A stretch of 53,364 nucleotides of DNA, taken from Adiantum capillus-veneris (lineage: Eukaryota; Streptophyta; Polypodiopsida; Polypodiales; Pteridaceae). Every line of letters starts with the position of its first letter. Position 1 is the first letter of the stretch. Location: the NCBI GenBank assembly GCA_014529385.2, contig JABFUD020000325.1:1-53364 (forward strand), read 5' to 3'. The notes beneath the pieces are model-generated. The model was not told where the DNA came from and did no database searches. It saw only the letters and a list, made by a program, of their open reading frames with translations. Positions 21,972 to 32,661 of this stretch are shown in pieces. The position numbers and the translations under genes were made by a program.

Positions 21972-22140
21972 CTACAACATTTCAAGCAAACACCACATGC
22001 AGATAAAGTATTAAAACATTAAAAAACAATACAATAAACATTGACAATGGATAAGACATTTACTTTAATAGTTCCAAAACGGATGCATTACTCCAAGAAT
22101 AACGACCTTGGAGGTTTAGAATAAGCAAACTCGCGCTTAA

Positions 22141-22428
22141 TCATGACAAATTTGTGTCTTCATAGATTTGCTCAAGCGCTTCCACTCTAAGAAAATTTTT
22201 GTTATTACACGCTTCAATTTCTTCGTACCAATCATGAATAAAATCATCCATGCCATCATCATCATTGAAAACATCATTCTCTTTGTCAAAATGCGAACCA
22301 TATAGTTTCTTTAATCTCTCATAGCTGTTTGTAACACTCTTACGAAGGAGTTTCATGCACTCAATTAACATATGTGAAATGCCATGAGAAGGTAGATGCA
22401 CATTATTTTCAACATCATACTCTGGAAC
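22141..22428 (-). pseudogene. upstream exon, probably N-terminal part of the TNP2-like gene
   Basis: A 96-codon open stretch begins after an AG acceptor (rc of 22429-22430). It contains HGISHMLIECMKLLRKSV and an acidic segment (NDDDGMDDFIHDWYEE). Acidic, aspartate-rich N-terminal regions of this kind precede the transposase core in TNP2 proteins. It lies 170 bp upstream of the core exon on the same strand, with an acceptor site at the core exon. Membership of the same gene is inference. Confidence 0.5.
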
Positions 22429-22665
22429 CTATCACATAGACACAATTATAAGCATTATATATACAAAAATCAAACTTCATATTTTGTAAACATACTTAGC
22501 ATTTACGAAGGAAACAAATTGATTCAGACAAAAAACCAACTAGTATCATATATAGACGTGTAAATTTCAAAAATATGATATATAATCCAGAAGTACACAT
22601 TTCCTGCATACAGTATTACATATTCAATCTAGAGGTGGAGGTGCTCTTTCTAGCCTACAAAATTC

Positions 22666-23641
22666 TTAATTCACTAATAGTTCATCCCCGACATGTAGCG
22701 ATTTAATGGTATTTACAAGAATGTATCTTGGAACATCTCTGCTTATGTATTCCGGTTCATGTCCATTTTTGCATTCCACAAATGTACAATTGGTTCGTGC
22801 ATTCCTTCCCCGATTACTATTAATTATGTTGACTATGTTTCCATGTGTATATGATATGCCATCTACATAAAGTCTTTGACTTTCTGCATGGGTAATGCCT
22901 CTATTGAAAAGGGATGTTGCATTGAGATGCAAACCATAAGTGGTCATGCTATGGATGTAGTGAGCCAATTGATTCCCAAGGGCCCCATCCATGTATGGGT
23001 CCACAAAAGAACATAAGGGTCAACTCTGAAAGTAGTGGGACTTGTAGATTTCGTGCAATGACTAGGCCACGTCCTCCATCCGGAAGGATAGAAGGAGCTA
23101 TCATGTAACAAGCACCCCAAAAACTAAAAACCTCTCCATCTCTAGGAAGAGATCTTTCATGCCATCCCCCATAGTGTCTATGATTATACGTTTGCACTAA
23201 AGACAATAGATGATTGGGCAATGCATAATCACCACGAGTCTCGCTCTCAAGGCAGGGAGGAAAAGGTTATCGTAAGATGTCCATTTGTAATTCTTGGATT
23301 GCATGACCACGTCGTGTATGAGAATGACAAATATCTTGATCATAGATGGTATCCTCATCATCAACTAGAGATGCATGTCCCTACATATGAAATATTATTT
23401 ATATTATTGATAGAATTAGCGATAAGAATTTAAATAAATATAAATTAGAAGAAAGAATACTAACCATAGGTTGATCTCGGTGTGTGAGCGTTGGTGCATG
23501 AGCATAAACACTCCAATCCACCTCATGTGAACGACATTAGCGTCGTGGCCTTTGGATGTAAGCCTCAACACCTATCGCACCAACATGAAATCCGTTCCTC
23601 TTCATAATAAATTGAAGGCGCTCTCTCTGAAGGCTCTTCAT
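22666..23641 (-). pseudogene. two-exon SET-domain-like gene, frameshifted
   Basis: Exon 1 starts at an ATG (rc of 23639-23641) and ends at 23465 with a GTTAGT donor. An 84-bp intron ends in AG and exon 2 runs 23380-22666; the join keeps frame. Exon 2 carries GGRGLVIARNL, then CGPIH..., YVDGISYTHGNIVNIINS, NCTFVE and HVGDELLVN. This follows the SET methyltransferase order: GxG entry strand, a GN..xFINH-like motif, N-C, then a GDELL(x)Y end. Two in-frame stops and a frameshift near 22990 make it a pseudogene. It is immediately upstream of the TNP2 exons on the same strand, so it may be a captured host gene or a second element gene. The SET assignment rests on motif order only. Confidence 0.5.
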
Positions 23642-23990
23642 GTCCGATCATATTAGAGTGGTCTCCATGGTTATAATATGGAGGCAATGGAGTACGTCAG
23701 GAATCTAAATCTGTATTAAAAAAATAAGGTAAATTTAATTTGACTAAAGTACTAGTGTGTGTGTGTGTGTATGTACATACATATATACATGCATACATAC
23801 ATATATGCATAGACATACATATATACTTACATACATACATATTATTTACATACATTCATATATATATATATATATTTATTTATTTATTTATTTATATGTG
23901 TGTGTGTATACGTACATACATACATACTCAGATGCATATATACATGTATATGCGGATATATAAACACTCACACACATACATTTGTACATA
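23642..23990 (+). repeat. TG and TACA/CATA-rich simple sequence
   Basis: A (TG)n stretch at about 23755-23770 passes into degenerate TACATACA/TATA/TTTA arrays to about 23990. Frames across it encode only Tyr/Ile/His/Thr and are artefacts of the repeat. Confidence 0.9.
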
Positions 23991-24008
23991 AAAATGTACA
24001 TTGTTTCC

Positions 24009-24727
24009 TCTTGTTGTGAACGCTACAGGCAGTATGTTATGGTCTCTGAAAATACGAGACCTCTGGAATTCCATGAGGAGTCATGGACCCACTTTCGACG
24101 GGAGATGCGATTACGGGTAGCGCAAAAAGTATGTCAATTTACAATTTGAATTTCGAATTACATTACTTATGTATTTACCTATAATGTAACTTTAATATCA
24201 TTTTATTTTTTATGAATGCAATGTAGGAGGTAGCACAGGCTAGAGTGGCGAGGGACCACACATCCCACTTGGGTTGCATGGGGTAAGGATGGCTTCATAG
24301 CCACTTTTGTAAGTATATATTTATAGACTTTCATAGTATAGTTTTTAGAATGATGTGAATAAGAACAACCCAAATCTTTGGATCTGTTTTGTATAGACCA
24401 AATATTACAATCGACCTTAGACCCCAGTAGAGATCGAGAAGGCGACATACCAGGGATACAGAGCCTTGTAGTGCATCCTTCCACTAGCACGCCTTTTGTG
24501 AGTAATATTTGTAGTCCATTTAAGTTTAAATGATTTTTAAGCTAGAATTTATTTGTTAATCGATTTGATTATGAATGCAGGACACTCACAACGAGAAATA
24601 TTTTGAGCTTGTTGCAAGAGAGAAGGAGGAGGGTAGGAGGATAGACGAGGAGCGAGCACGTGTTGCAATGTCTTCACATGTTGGGGGACAGGAGGATCAT
24701 TCGGATGAGTCCGACACTGATACATAG
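24009..24727 (+). pseudogene. four-exon acidic gene, possibly En/Spm (TNPA-like) accessory protein
   Basis: Four coding blocks are bounded by good splice signals: ~24009-24128 (donor GTATGT), 24227-24308 (acceptor TAG, donor GTAAGT), 24397-24497 (donor GTGAGT) and 24581-24727 (stop TAG). They read ESWTHFRREMRLRVAQK, ARVARDHTSHLG, TPVEIEKATYQGYRA and HNEKYFELVAREKEEGRR, ending in an acidic tail (DHSDESDTDT). The order resembles plant Ptta/En/Spm accessory proteins, with a basic region, HTxxLG and then a coiled Glu/Lys end. One base insertion near 24285 and two stops break it. It runs opposite to TNP2, which is unusual if both belong to one element. Confidence 0.45.
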
Positions 24728-25193
24728 TCGTAGCGGCATTTAGATAGATGGTCTTGTTTGGGTGTTGACATTGTACTATATATACATACATTGATGATCT
24801 ATATATTTAGTCTGCTTCAATCAGTTCTAGCCTACTTGCAGTATAATATTGTTAAATTTGTTCATAACATTCAGTTTATTTCAATTGTTTTTGTTTATAC
24901 TGTCAAGTTTTTTCATTCATTTTTAGTTTATTTCAATCGTTTTTGTGTGATCGCATAGTACCAAGGAAGAAAAGACCACACTCTGACGATCATTCAAAAT
25001 CCAATCAATTTTTTTATTCATTTTCAGCTTATTTCAATCGTTTTTGTGTAATCGCATAGTATCAAGGAAGAAAACACCATACCATGATCATTCATACTTT
25101 CGATTTTGTATTCGCATAAGTTCACCGGTTATCTTTTTGTTGTAGTATATATACAACTCTCTCGAGTCTGTACTTTCCGCTTCAAATCTTATT

Positions 25194-25195
<2 letters not shown>
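24728..25195. other. AT-rich spacer with a short internal repeat
   Basis: No gene seen. A TTCATTTTnAGnTTATTTCAATCG-type segment appears twice, near 24915 and 25019. Each copy is followed by TTTTTGTGT(G/A)ATCGCATAGTA and AAGGAAGAAAA, giving two ~65-bp copies about 104 bp apart. Confidence 0.6.
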
Positions 25196-25235
<40 letters not shown>

Positions 25236-25300
25236 ATAGAATTTTAACATCGTAGGAAACTATCCCAAAAAACATTAAATATCTATCCACGAGGAGAGCC

Positions 25301-25354
<54 letters not shown>
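25196..25354 (+). repeat. (GA)n and (TG)n(GA)n microsatellites
   Basis: GA array at 25196-25232, then a TG array at 25303-25335 passing directly into GA at 25335-25354. Confidence 0.95.
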
Positions 25355-25422
25355 ACCTTAAACACATATATGGTCGGGCTCTTGGGAGCCCAACAGATTT
25401 GTGCCTTTAAAAAAAAATGGCA

Positions 25423-25661
25423 TCGCTTAAGCGACGTATTTTACAGTATGTCGCTTAAATGATGCAATTAAATGGTTATTATTTTTGTTGCATAAGCAAT
25501 GGTGGACTTCGTATAATCAACACATTTTTATGTCGCTTATGTGACACTTTGGCATCACTATAAGCGTCGCTTAAGCGACGGTTCTATGTTGGTTGCGACG
25601 CGGTTTTGATCGTTTAAGCAATGAAAAAAAGTATCCCTCGTGCCAAAGTGTGCTAGTAGTA
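25423..25661 (-). repeat. palindromic subterminal repeats and probable CACTA right end
   Basis: At least six copies or variants of the palindrome GTCGCTTAAGCGAC lie at 25423, 25451, 25488, 25532, 25565 and 25609. The segment ends with CTAGTAGTA at 25653-25661. On the minus strand this reads TACTACTAG, one base from CACTACTAG, a standard CACTA terminus. Arrays of short palindromes next to the termini bind the element-encoded regulator in En/Spm-type transposons. It could be the right end of the element that carried the TNP2 gene. I found no matching left end. Confidence 0.55.
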
Positions 25662-26314
25662 GTCATAGCCAAAAAGTCCTGTTCTATAAAATTTTTACAA
25701 AACTCATTTTTTCTAAAAACGACTTGTGTAAGGGATGAAGGAAAAACATTGTTTCCACGTTTTTGTGTCTCATGCACATAAGTTAATTTGGCACCATTTG
25801 AAAGATATTTTAGTTGTCATAATCTACTTCTTTTTCTGGCTGCAAGCAAGACAGAGAAGGAGTTAGAGCTTTGAGAGATCCTTCTTGTGTATGTGCCACC
25901 ATAACCAATCACTTAGAAAAGAAGCAAGCTTCGATCGCATCGTCTCTGGTGTTGTCTGTCCCATCCCTTCTTCTCTTCTCTTCTCTTGTGAAAAGGTGTC
26001 GGTGTGTGTAGGTTGTGTTTGAGCGCCCCCCCCCCCCCCCCCCCCCAAATCAATTGGTGTGTGTCCAAAGAGAGGGTGAGGAAGAGAGAAGTGTTGTGTG
26101 TGTGGTTGAGAATCGGAAAGCAATTGTGATGGTTGAGATGCAATAAGATTTGTTTTTGTGTGTGATTGTGGACTTGGGTGTGTGCAGGCAAGTGTTTGAA
26201 GTAAAGTTTTGTTCTTTGGTATGCTTCTTCTAGTGGATCGTGGTGTTGTGCTTCCATTTGAGCTATAGAGAGGTGCATGTGTGTTGTCGAGTGTGTTTTC
26301 CTTTCCCTCTTCCA
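25662..26314 (+). repeat. possible 5' LTR (3' part) of GYP-A; contains C21 run
   Basis: No gene. The block just before the GYP-A primer site should be its 5' LTR, ending TTCCA at 26314. The left border is not visible and there is no partner LTR. It includes an uninterrupted run of 21 cytosines at 26026-26046 and TCTTCTCT-rich sequence at 25970-25987. Confidence 0.4.
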
Positions 26315-26318
26315 TCTT

Positions 26319-26337
26319 TTGGTGCCCCCACTGAGGA
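26319..26337 (+). promoter_or_regulatory. GYP-A primer-binding site
   Basis: TTGGTGCCCCCACTGAGGA. Almost the same sequence, TCGGTGCCCCCACTGAGGA, follows the 5' LTR of GYP-B at 27688-27706. Two independent elements sharing this string just inside an LTR end marks it as a tRNA-primed start site of the Tat/Athila type. Confidence 0.65.
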
Positions 26338-26422
26338 GTATCTGATGGCTCCTATTTGAAGGTGAAGTGGTGATTTTGGAGTTGTTGGAGGTGCAATTTT
26401 TGAAGAGAAAGTGCTACAAAAG

Positions 26423-26532
26423 ATGGCATGGTCAGGTTTTTTTATTTTCACTGGGGTGGAAGATGCGAAAACGTGGTTGCACGTTTATGGTATGTTTGTG
26501 CTAGAGAGAAGACTAACAAGAGAAGAAGACGC
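26423..26532 (+). pseudogene. GYP-A gag, 5' part, interrupted by GYP-B
   Basis: The frame MAWSGFFIFTGVEDAKTW...LTREEDA begins about 85 bp after the primer site and is cut at 26532 by the GYP-B LTR. Its continuation (RLELFLLMVHGKAKRWYDRL) resumes right after the GYP-B 3' LTR at 35258. Together they have the layout of the retrotransposon Gag core, where a G-K-A-xx-W-Y motif follows ~30-40 residues after a Trp. Confidence 0.65.
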
Positions 26533-27682
26533 TGTTAGGATTTTTTTGGAGCAGAGGATTGTGCATATGTATATACACAGGCATGGTGCATCGAATAAAG
26601 GATTGCCCATTTTCCAGAACCAGGTGGTTACGTGGGGCCCACATGTGTACAGGTAGGACATCATGTACATAGTGCATCGATTTTCACTATCACCAGTACC
26701 AGTGTGTTTTCTCTATAATAATAAAGAGTTGGTAGTGCGTAAAACTTCTCGAGGAAGCTATCCGCGGGCCGACGACATAAGGTAAGCAGGTGCGTCAGAT
26801 GGCATCTAGTGGCGTCAGGAGGTCGAATGGGGTCAATACTTGCACGTGGATAAGTACGGACACAACGTGGGTGTTTTCTTGTGATAATTATGCAAAAAGG
26901 TCATCATGAGAATCATCTTTTGGGGCCACTTCACGTGGTTGCGGGATGCATTATTGGAAAAAGTTGAGTGCCAGGTGTGCGGATGGATGCAGCAGGGTGA
27001 CAACTATGCATAGTGAGGCCAATTTTTGGCCTATTCGGGGTCCGTTTGAGGTCAACTAAAAGGCCAAGGGTGCCCAAGTAATAAAGCTAAGTGTGGGAAC
27101 TGAAAAACCTAAGAGAAGACCAGAAAAATCGTGGAGAAGAGAGGAGGAACATCCGCAACTGAGTTTTTACTGTTTTTGGAGCTTGTTTTGACCATAAACT
27201 GCTCATTCGAGGTCGGATTTGAGCACTTTGACATTGTAGACTGGGGTTTTGGGCCATTCCGGATGCGATGGAGCTGTCCATTTTTCCAAATTCCTTACTG
27301 TTTTTATGCTGTTTTGGTTGTGCAAGTTTCTCCTATGAGCGAAGCTTCTGCTCCAATTTGTGATTGTATCTGGCATATTCTACCCATATTGTGTGAGATA
27401 TTTGCCCCATTTATGTTGGCCCAAGCTCAACTGTATCTAAATATCAGAAATTCTCCTCTTTTGAGCTGAGTTTTTTGGGTGTGTGTATGTGTGTCTCTCT
27501 GTGTGGAGTGGGTAAGTGGGCAGCCACTCTCCTCTCACTCCATCGGTGTGTTCCCTGTCTCGGCCAGGTGGGTTGTGTAAGCCGAGTGGTGCCCCATAGT
27601 GTGTGTGTGTGTGTGTGTATCATCCCAAGAGTGTGTGTCGGGTCATTATAGAGGTGTTGTGTGTGTTTTCATCGCGCTCACA
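26533..27682 (+). repeat. GYP-B 5' LTR (1150 bp)
   Basis: Begins TGTTAGGATT and ends GCTCACA. It matches 34109-35257 along its length and has a TG array near 27600. Confidence 0.9.
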
Positions 27683-27687
27683 TTCTT

Positions 27688-27706
27688 TCGGTGCCCCCAC
27701 TGAGGA
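27688..27706 (+). promoter_or_regulatory. GYP-B primer-binding site
   Basis: TCGGTGCCCCCACTGAGGA, five bases after the LTR end. It shares 18 of 19 bases with the GYP-A site at 26319-26337. Confidence 0.7.
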
Positions 27707-28662
27707 TCTTCTTCGAGTACCTTCTGCTTCGCACTTCAAGCTTCGAGATTCGGGATTATAGGCTGCAGATTACAGGTTACAGGTTACAAGTACAATTATA
27801 GGTGATTAACACAGGTACAGGTAGCTAGAGTAGAGTGATACACTGGCAAGTGGGAGTCACTTGCATTTGCCATGGGTATGCATCATTTGGCGCCTGTTTG
27901 AGCGCATTGTATGTTGGTATTGTACGTTACTTGTGGAAATTTCCATTGTACGCCTTTGTGGAGCCATACTTGGTTTTATTTGGTAGTCCCAACCATTTCT
28001 GAGACTTGGTCTGGAAGATAGTCATTTATGGGACTTGACTATATGAGATTTGCATAAGCCTTCGTGAGAGGGTCGATAGCGTGAGGTTTTATTGAGCTGG
28101 GGGATTTTCAAATGTGAGATCCTTTCGGTGATATAGGTGGCTAGAGCACCCTTTTCATGACCTCACCATAGGCTATGTACTAGTGATATCTACTTGATGC
28201 TCGGGTTCTACTATTGGCAGTTTATGCATACATATACAGTCTATATTGTGGGTTCTTACTGCTCTACTTCTGGGGAAACTCTGCCAAAAATTTTCCAAGT
28301 TGTGATGGCTGGTTTTTTGGTCTTTTGAGCCATTTATGTTGTTATGCTGCTGAAATTTTGGCAAAATCAGAGGATAAGACAGGTGTGCTTTCTTGGGAGC
28401 TACATGGTTGGCTTTAATGGATGATCAAAATGGCCCTCAATTCACTCCTTTTCATTTAACTCAAAGAATCCAGATAAATGTTCATGTGTCCAGGAAGATT
28501 TTTTTCCACCAGCGCGTAGTCTTTATGTTCGAGCCAAGAAGATTAAGAGAGATATTGGAATGTCCTTTGCCTGTTGTAATTCCGATGATCAACTATGAAA
28601 ACTCATTTGATGTGCATGTGTTTATCCTTATCTAAAGTTGAGCTCCATTGAAGTTCTAGGGA
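27707..28662 (+). other. GYP-B leader
   Basis: Non-coding stretch of about 950 bp between the primer site and gag, with short ACAGGTTACAGGTTAC-type repeats near 27770. Short frames here (28214-28635) show no domain. Confidence 0.6.
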
Positions 28663-30060
28663 TTGAGTCAGTCAAATTTTTTGGGTTCTTGCACGTGTGT
28701 TCGAAGGGGTTCTCAAAGCATCGTAACTTGGGTAGCCATGGCTTTCTCTTATCCGGAGTTTCATGGAAGAAGTGATGAAGATGTCGAAGACTTTTTGGAA
28801 AAGATGGAGATTGTCTGTATTAGCAACCAGATTCATGACCCGGCGCAGATGTTACGTCTTCTTTAGATCTGTTTGAAGAGTGATGCACGAGTTTGGTCCA
28901 AAGCATTTGAAGAGGAGTTGCGTGCAGCGGATCCACCTATAAGATTGAGTTGGGACAATCTAAGACATGGATTAGAAGTGGAGTTTGTGAGGACAGAAGA
29001 TCCTGACAAAGTGTGGCAAGAAGTACAGGCTTTAGTGCAAAAAGAAGGTGAGCCAGTAGATGCGTACATACGAAAGTTTTCGTTGGCATGGGAGCGAATG
29101 TGCAAGGCCTTAGCACCACAAGTACGCCCACCTGACATAATGAAGAAGGACAGGTTCTTGGTTGGTCTCTGGGAGAATATACATTGGAGAGTGGAGCTAA
29201 AGAAGCCTAGAACATATGAAGATGCATTGGAGGTGGCAAGGAACAAAGAGTGGAAGCTGAGGAAAATGAGCCAGTTAGGAGTAGAGTCTTTGCCCATGAG
29301 GTTTGAATTTCAGCCTATGGATTCTTTGCAAAGTCGCATGCCAGGGGTTCATCATGAACCAGTGGTTCCTGTTATTCCTCAAGTTATGCCAACAGTGGTC
29401 ACTACAGCAATGCAAGATGATGGGCTAAGGCAAGACATGAGGCAAGTGGTAGATTTAATGAAGAATCTCAGCCTAAACATGCTAGGTCAAGTGGAAAATA
29501 ATCGAGGTCGAGGGAGGTTTGCAAATCAGCCAGGAGGTGAAGAAAGACCTAAGAATGGTGTTGGACAAAGCAATGGTAGGTTCTGGAGGCAGACGCCCAC
29601 ATGTCATAATTGTGGAGAGTTGGGCCACATCAGCCCACAATGTGATAAGCCACCAAGGATGGGTGGAGACATGTATCCATTGCCAAGGCAGGTGCTAACT
29701 AGGTCAAATGATTATGGCATCGGAATTAAGGGAGAAGAAGGAACCAGTGGATTAACCCCAGAGGAAAAGGGAAAGACAAAAGTGATAAGTGTAGTTACCT
29801 TGGAGAAGCCATCAAAGCTAGAGGATACATTAGTGATGCCTATTGGGAAGAGGACCACAGAGGACAAGGAAGGAAGAAGTGCCCCAGGTCCTAGTAAGAA
29901 TAAGGGAAAGAGCCACGAAGGCGAGGATGTCAAGGCCAAGAGGAAAAGGAGGGCTCGTTGCAAGTTTCATGTTTCAGATTTTCCACTAGGGGATGGGCAA
30001 TTAAGCTATGACTTGAAGGAGGATCTGACGAGCAGGAAAGCAGATGTTACTTTTGGGTAG
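28663..30060 (+). pseudogene. GYP-B gag with zinc knuckle
   Basis: One frame from 28663 (or the later ATG of MAFSYPEFHGRSDEDVEDF near 28738) to a TAG at 30058, broken once by TAG at 28864. The Gag core shows ARVWSKAFEEELR, WDNLRHGLEVEF and EPVDAYIRKFSLAWERM, the usual Ty3/gypsy Gag pattern. A CX2CX4HX4C knuckle (CHNCGELGHISPQC) lies near 29606-29641. A Lys/Arg-rich stretch follows near 29930. The same frame continues past the stop into the protease, so Gag and Pol were one polyprotein. Confidence 0.85.
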
Positions 30061-30069
30061 CTTATAGAG

Positions 30070-30750
30070 ATGGTGCCTAAGCTAAAGAGACAATGGAAGA
30101 GTATGGTTAACCCAATGGAGAGAGAGCCAGAGAGAGGTTCAGTGAAGGTGTTGGCAATGGATGAGCTACCAGACATTTGCCCAATAGTAGATGTGTGGCA
30201 CAAAAGAAAAAATCTAGGACAAGGTTATGTGGATGGTGGAGCTCAAATATGTGTCATAACACACTCATGTGTTGAGAGGATGGGTCTTACAGTGACTGGG
30301 ATGTCAGGTTTCCGGATCCGATTGGCAAACCATCAAAAAGTAAAATGTTTGGGTGTTGTAAAGAGCTTAGAAGTGGAGGCGTATGATGCAAAGGTAGTGG
30401 TTGATTTTCATGTGATGCCAGCGAGGTTGGGAGCATATCCTATTATATTGGGTAGACCATGGTTACATGCAGTGGGAGCTGTTCAAGATTGGCGACGTGG
30501 TACGATTAGCCTCTATGGAAAGACAGGTGCCAAGAAGCTATATAATATGGACACAAGGAAATGATTGGAGGAACTTTATGAAGATGAGGATGGGTCTAGT
30601 GATGAAGACTATTCCACAGTGACTAATGAGGACAGTGATAGTACTACCATCAGTGATGAGGAGGTTGATGTTGCATTTCTTCTAATGGACAAAGAAATCC
30701 ATGAGTCTGGTTTAGTCTCATTTTCAAATGAAGTTGAAGATGAAAGTTAA
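30070..30750 (+). pseudogene. GYP-B protease and acidic linker
   Basis: Same frame as gag. A retropepsin-like domain is marked by YVDGGAQICVIT near 30223 and ILGRPWLHAVGAVQDW near 30447. The catalytic motif reads D-G-G-A where D-S/T-G-A is standard, so activity is doubtful even without stops. A TGA at 30562 is followed by an acidic linker (EDEDGSSDEDYS). TAA at 30748 ends this open part. Confidence 0.75.
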
Positions 30751-30762
30751 GGACCTTATGAA

Positions 30763-32030
30763 GTGATTGAAGGGCTGATGCAAACCAAGGTTGAATTGTC
30801 AAAGAAGCAAGAATTGATGACACAAATGATCATTGGAAACCTGGAGAAGGAGATATATTTGCACATGCTGGCTAGTTTTTCTAATTTGTTCATTACTTCA
30901 TATGAAGAGATCAGAGGGTTCAAGGGCGAAGAGATGCATATAGAGCTAAAAGAAGGTGCTAAGCCAGTGAGGCAAAGGCTAAGAAGAATGGGTCAAGAGA
31001 AAATGGAAGCCTTGCAGGAAGAGGTGGACAAGTTATTGAAGGCAGGGTTCATAGTCCCAGTGGAAACCACAGAATGGGTGAGTCCAGTAGTAGTCAGCCC
31101 AAAGAAGGATGGAAAGTGGAGGATTTGTGTAGATTTTAAACCCTTAAATGCAGCCACTAAGAAGAACCCATATCCTCTTCCATTCATTGATCAGATCTTG
31201 GATTCAATGGGTAGGTTATGAGAGGTATAGTGTGTGTGATAGTTTTTCAGGCTATTTTCAATTGAAGATTGCTCTTAAAGACCGAACAAAGACAACTTTC
31301 ATTACACCATGGGGCTGCTATTGCTACACGGTATTGCTATTTGGGTTGTCAAATGGACCATCTTTCTATCAAGAGAGAGCAAATTGGGTATTGGCACCGT
31401 TCATTGGTAGTTGTGTTAAAGCTTTTATGGACGACTTTTGTGTCTGCAGCAGTAGGACTGAACACCATGAGAAGATGCAGATGGTATTGGTTCGATATGA
31501 TGAATGTGGAGGACAACTAAATCCAAAGAAATGTCATCTTTCATAGCCAAGGGTGAAGTTATTGGGCCATATGGTGTCAGAAAATGGCATTGAGGGTGAT
31601 CCAAGCAAGGTTAAGTCTATTATTCTTCTTCCATCACCTATGAGTACGAAGCAATTGGCAAACTTTATACACAAAGTGAAGTACATGGCACGATTTATTC
31701 CTTTGTCTTCACAGCTTCTTTATCCATTACAACAAGGGGCAAAGCATGATCCATTGCAATGGGATGACAAGTGTGAAGAAGTGTTTCAAGAGGTGAAAGA
31801 GGTGTTAGGGGGGTTGTCAGCCATGCAGGCTCTTGATTGGGAGAAAGTGTTTTATGTAAATCCATCAGTAGGGGATAATGTCATTGGAGCCATGCTGTTG
31901 CAAAAGGGAAAGGGCAGCCGTTATATGGAGCCAGTGTATTGTGCAAGCCGAATGAAGCTGGTAGCAGAGAGAAAATTCTCAGAAGTAGAGCTAGTGATGT
32001 CCAGTGTAATATTTGCTTGTTGACGATTTC
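30763..32030 (+). pseudogene. GYP-B reverse transcriptase and first RNase H
   Basis: RT begins with GFIVPVETTEWVSPVVV near 31046, then KKDGKWRICVDF and the catalytic FMDD near 31426. A frameshift lies near 31215 and a TAG at 31544 (in an SQP context, probably from CAG). The RT-linked RNase H follows (DWEKVFYVNPSVGDNVIGAML) and has Asn where the first catalytic Asp is expected (YVNPS rather than xVDAS), so this domain looks degenerate. TGA at 32021 replaces an Arg codon (CGA). Confidence 0.85.
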
Positions 32031-32632
32031 GTCATTACTTGCTACCACGACCTTTTGTTTTCTTGACGAGTTATGCCTTTTTGCCACAATTAATTAATGG
32101 CACTAACATGTCGAATATGGTGAAGAAATGGGTAATTGAGCTGCAAGAGTTTGAGTTCTCTTTTCTAGTGGACGACAGTACAAGGGCTACCCTAGCTGAT
32201 TTGTTGACTTACAAGGAGAATCCCCTCCTTGTTAAGGAAGAGGTGGTGAGAAAGGTAGTCGAAGAAATGCCACAGATCAGCAATGCACATGTGTTGTTCT
32301 TTGATGGATCATACAGAAAGAGCCATGATGTGGCTTCAGGGGGTATAGCACTTTATGATCCATAGGGGAAGCTAGTATGCAAGAGAGGGTTCAAATTGGA
32401 TGCGCATAGTAACAATGAGGCTAAATATGCTACATTGGAAGCCGGATTACACATTTGTTTGAAGCATGGAATTAGAAGGTTGAGCATAAAAGGTGATGCC
32501 TTGTTAGTTGTGAAGCAAGTGTTGGGTGTGTGGAAGAGTAAGAACACCTCATTGAAGGAAACGTGTTTCAGAATTAAAGGCTTGTTAAAAAGTTCGAAGC
32601 ATGGAGCATCAGAAACATTGAACGTGCTCTAA
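32031..32632 (+). pseudogene. GYP-B second (archaeal-type) RNase H
   Basis: The same frame continues through RFRHYLL and the DLLTYKENP tether to a second, complete-looking RNase H. It has VLFFDGS (first Asp, near 32290), SNNEAKYATLEAGL (Glu, near 32410) and IKGDALLVVKQVLG (Asp, near 32490). This is the archaeal/plant-type RNase H fold added in the Tat lineage. It keeps its catalytic residues while the first RNase H has lost one. TAG at 32363 and TAA at 32630 interrupt it. Confidence 0.8.
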
Positions 32633-32661
32633 ATGGCGAGGCACATGAAGCAGCTCAAAGC

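Noticed and set aside
23740-23991. Tyr/Ile/His-rich frames
   Set aside because: Products of TACA/CATA simple sequence.
25863-26315. 150-residue minus-strand frame with a Gly-rich run
   Set aside because: The Gly run is the C21 homopolymer read on the other strand; the rest lies in LTR-like sequence and shows no domain.
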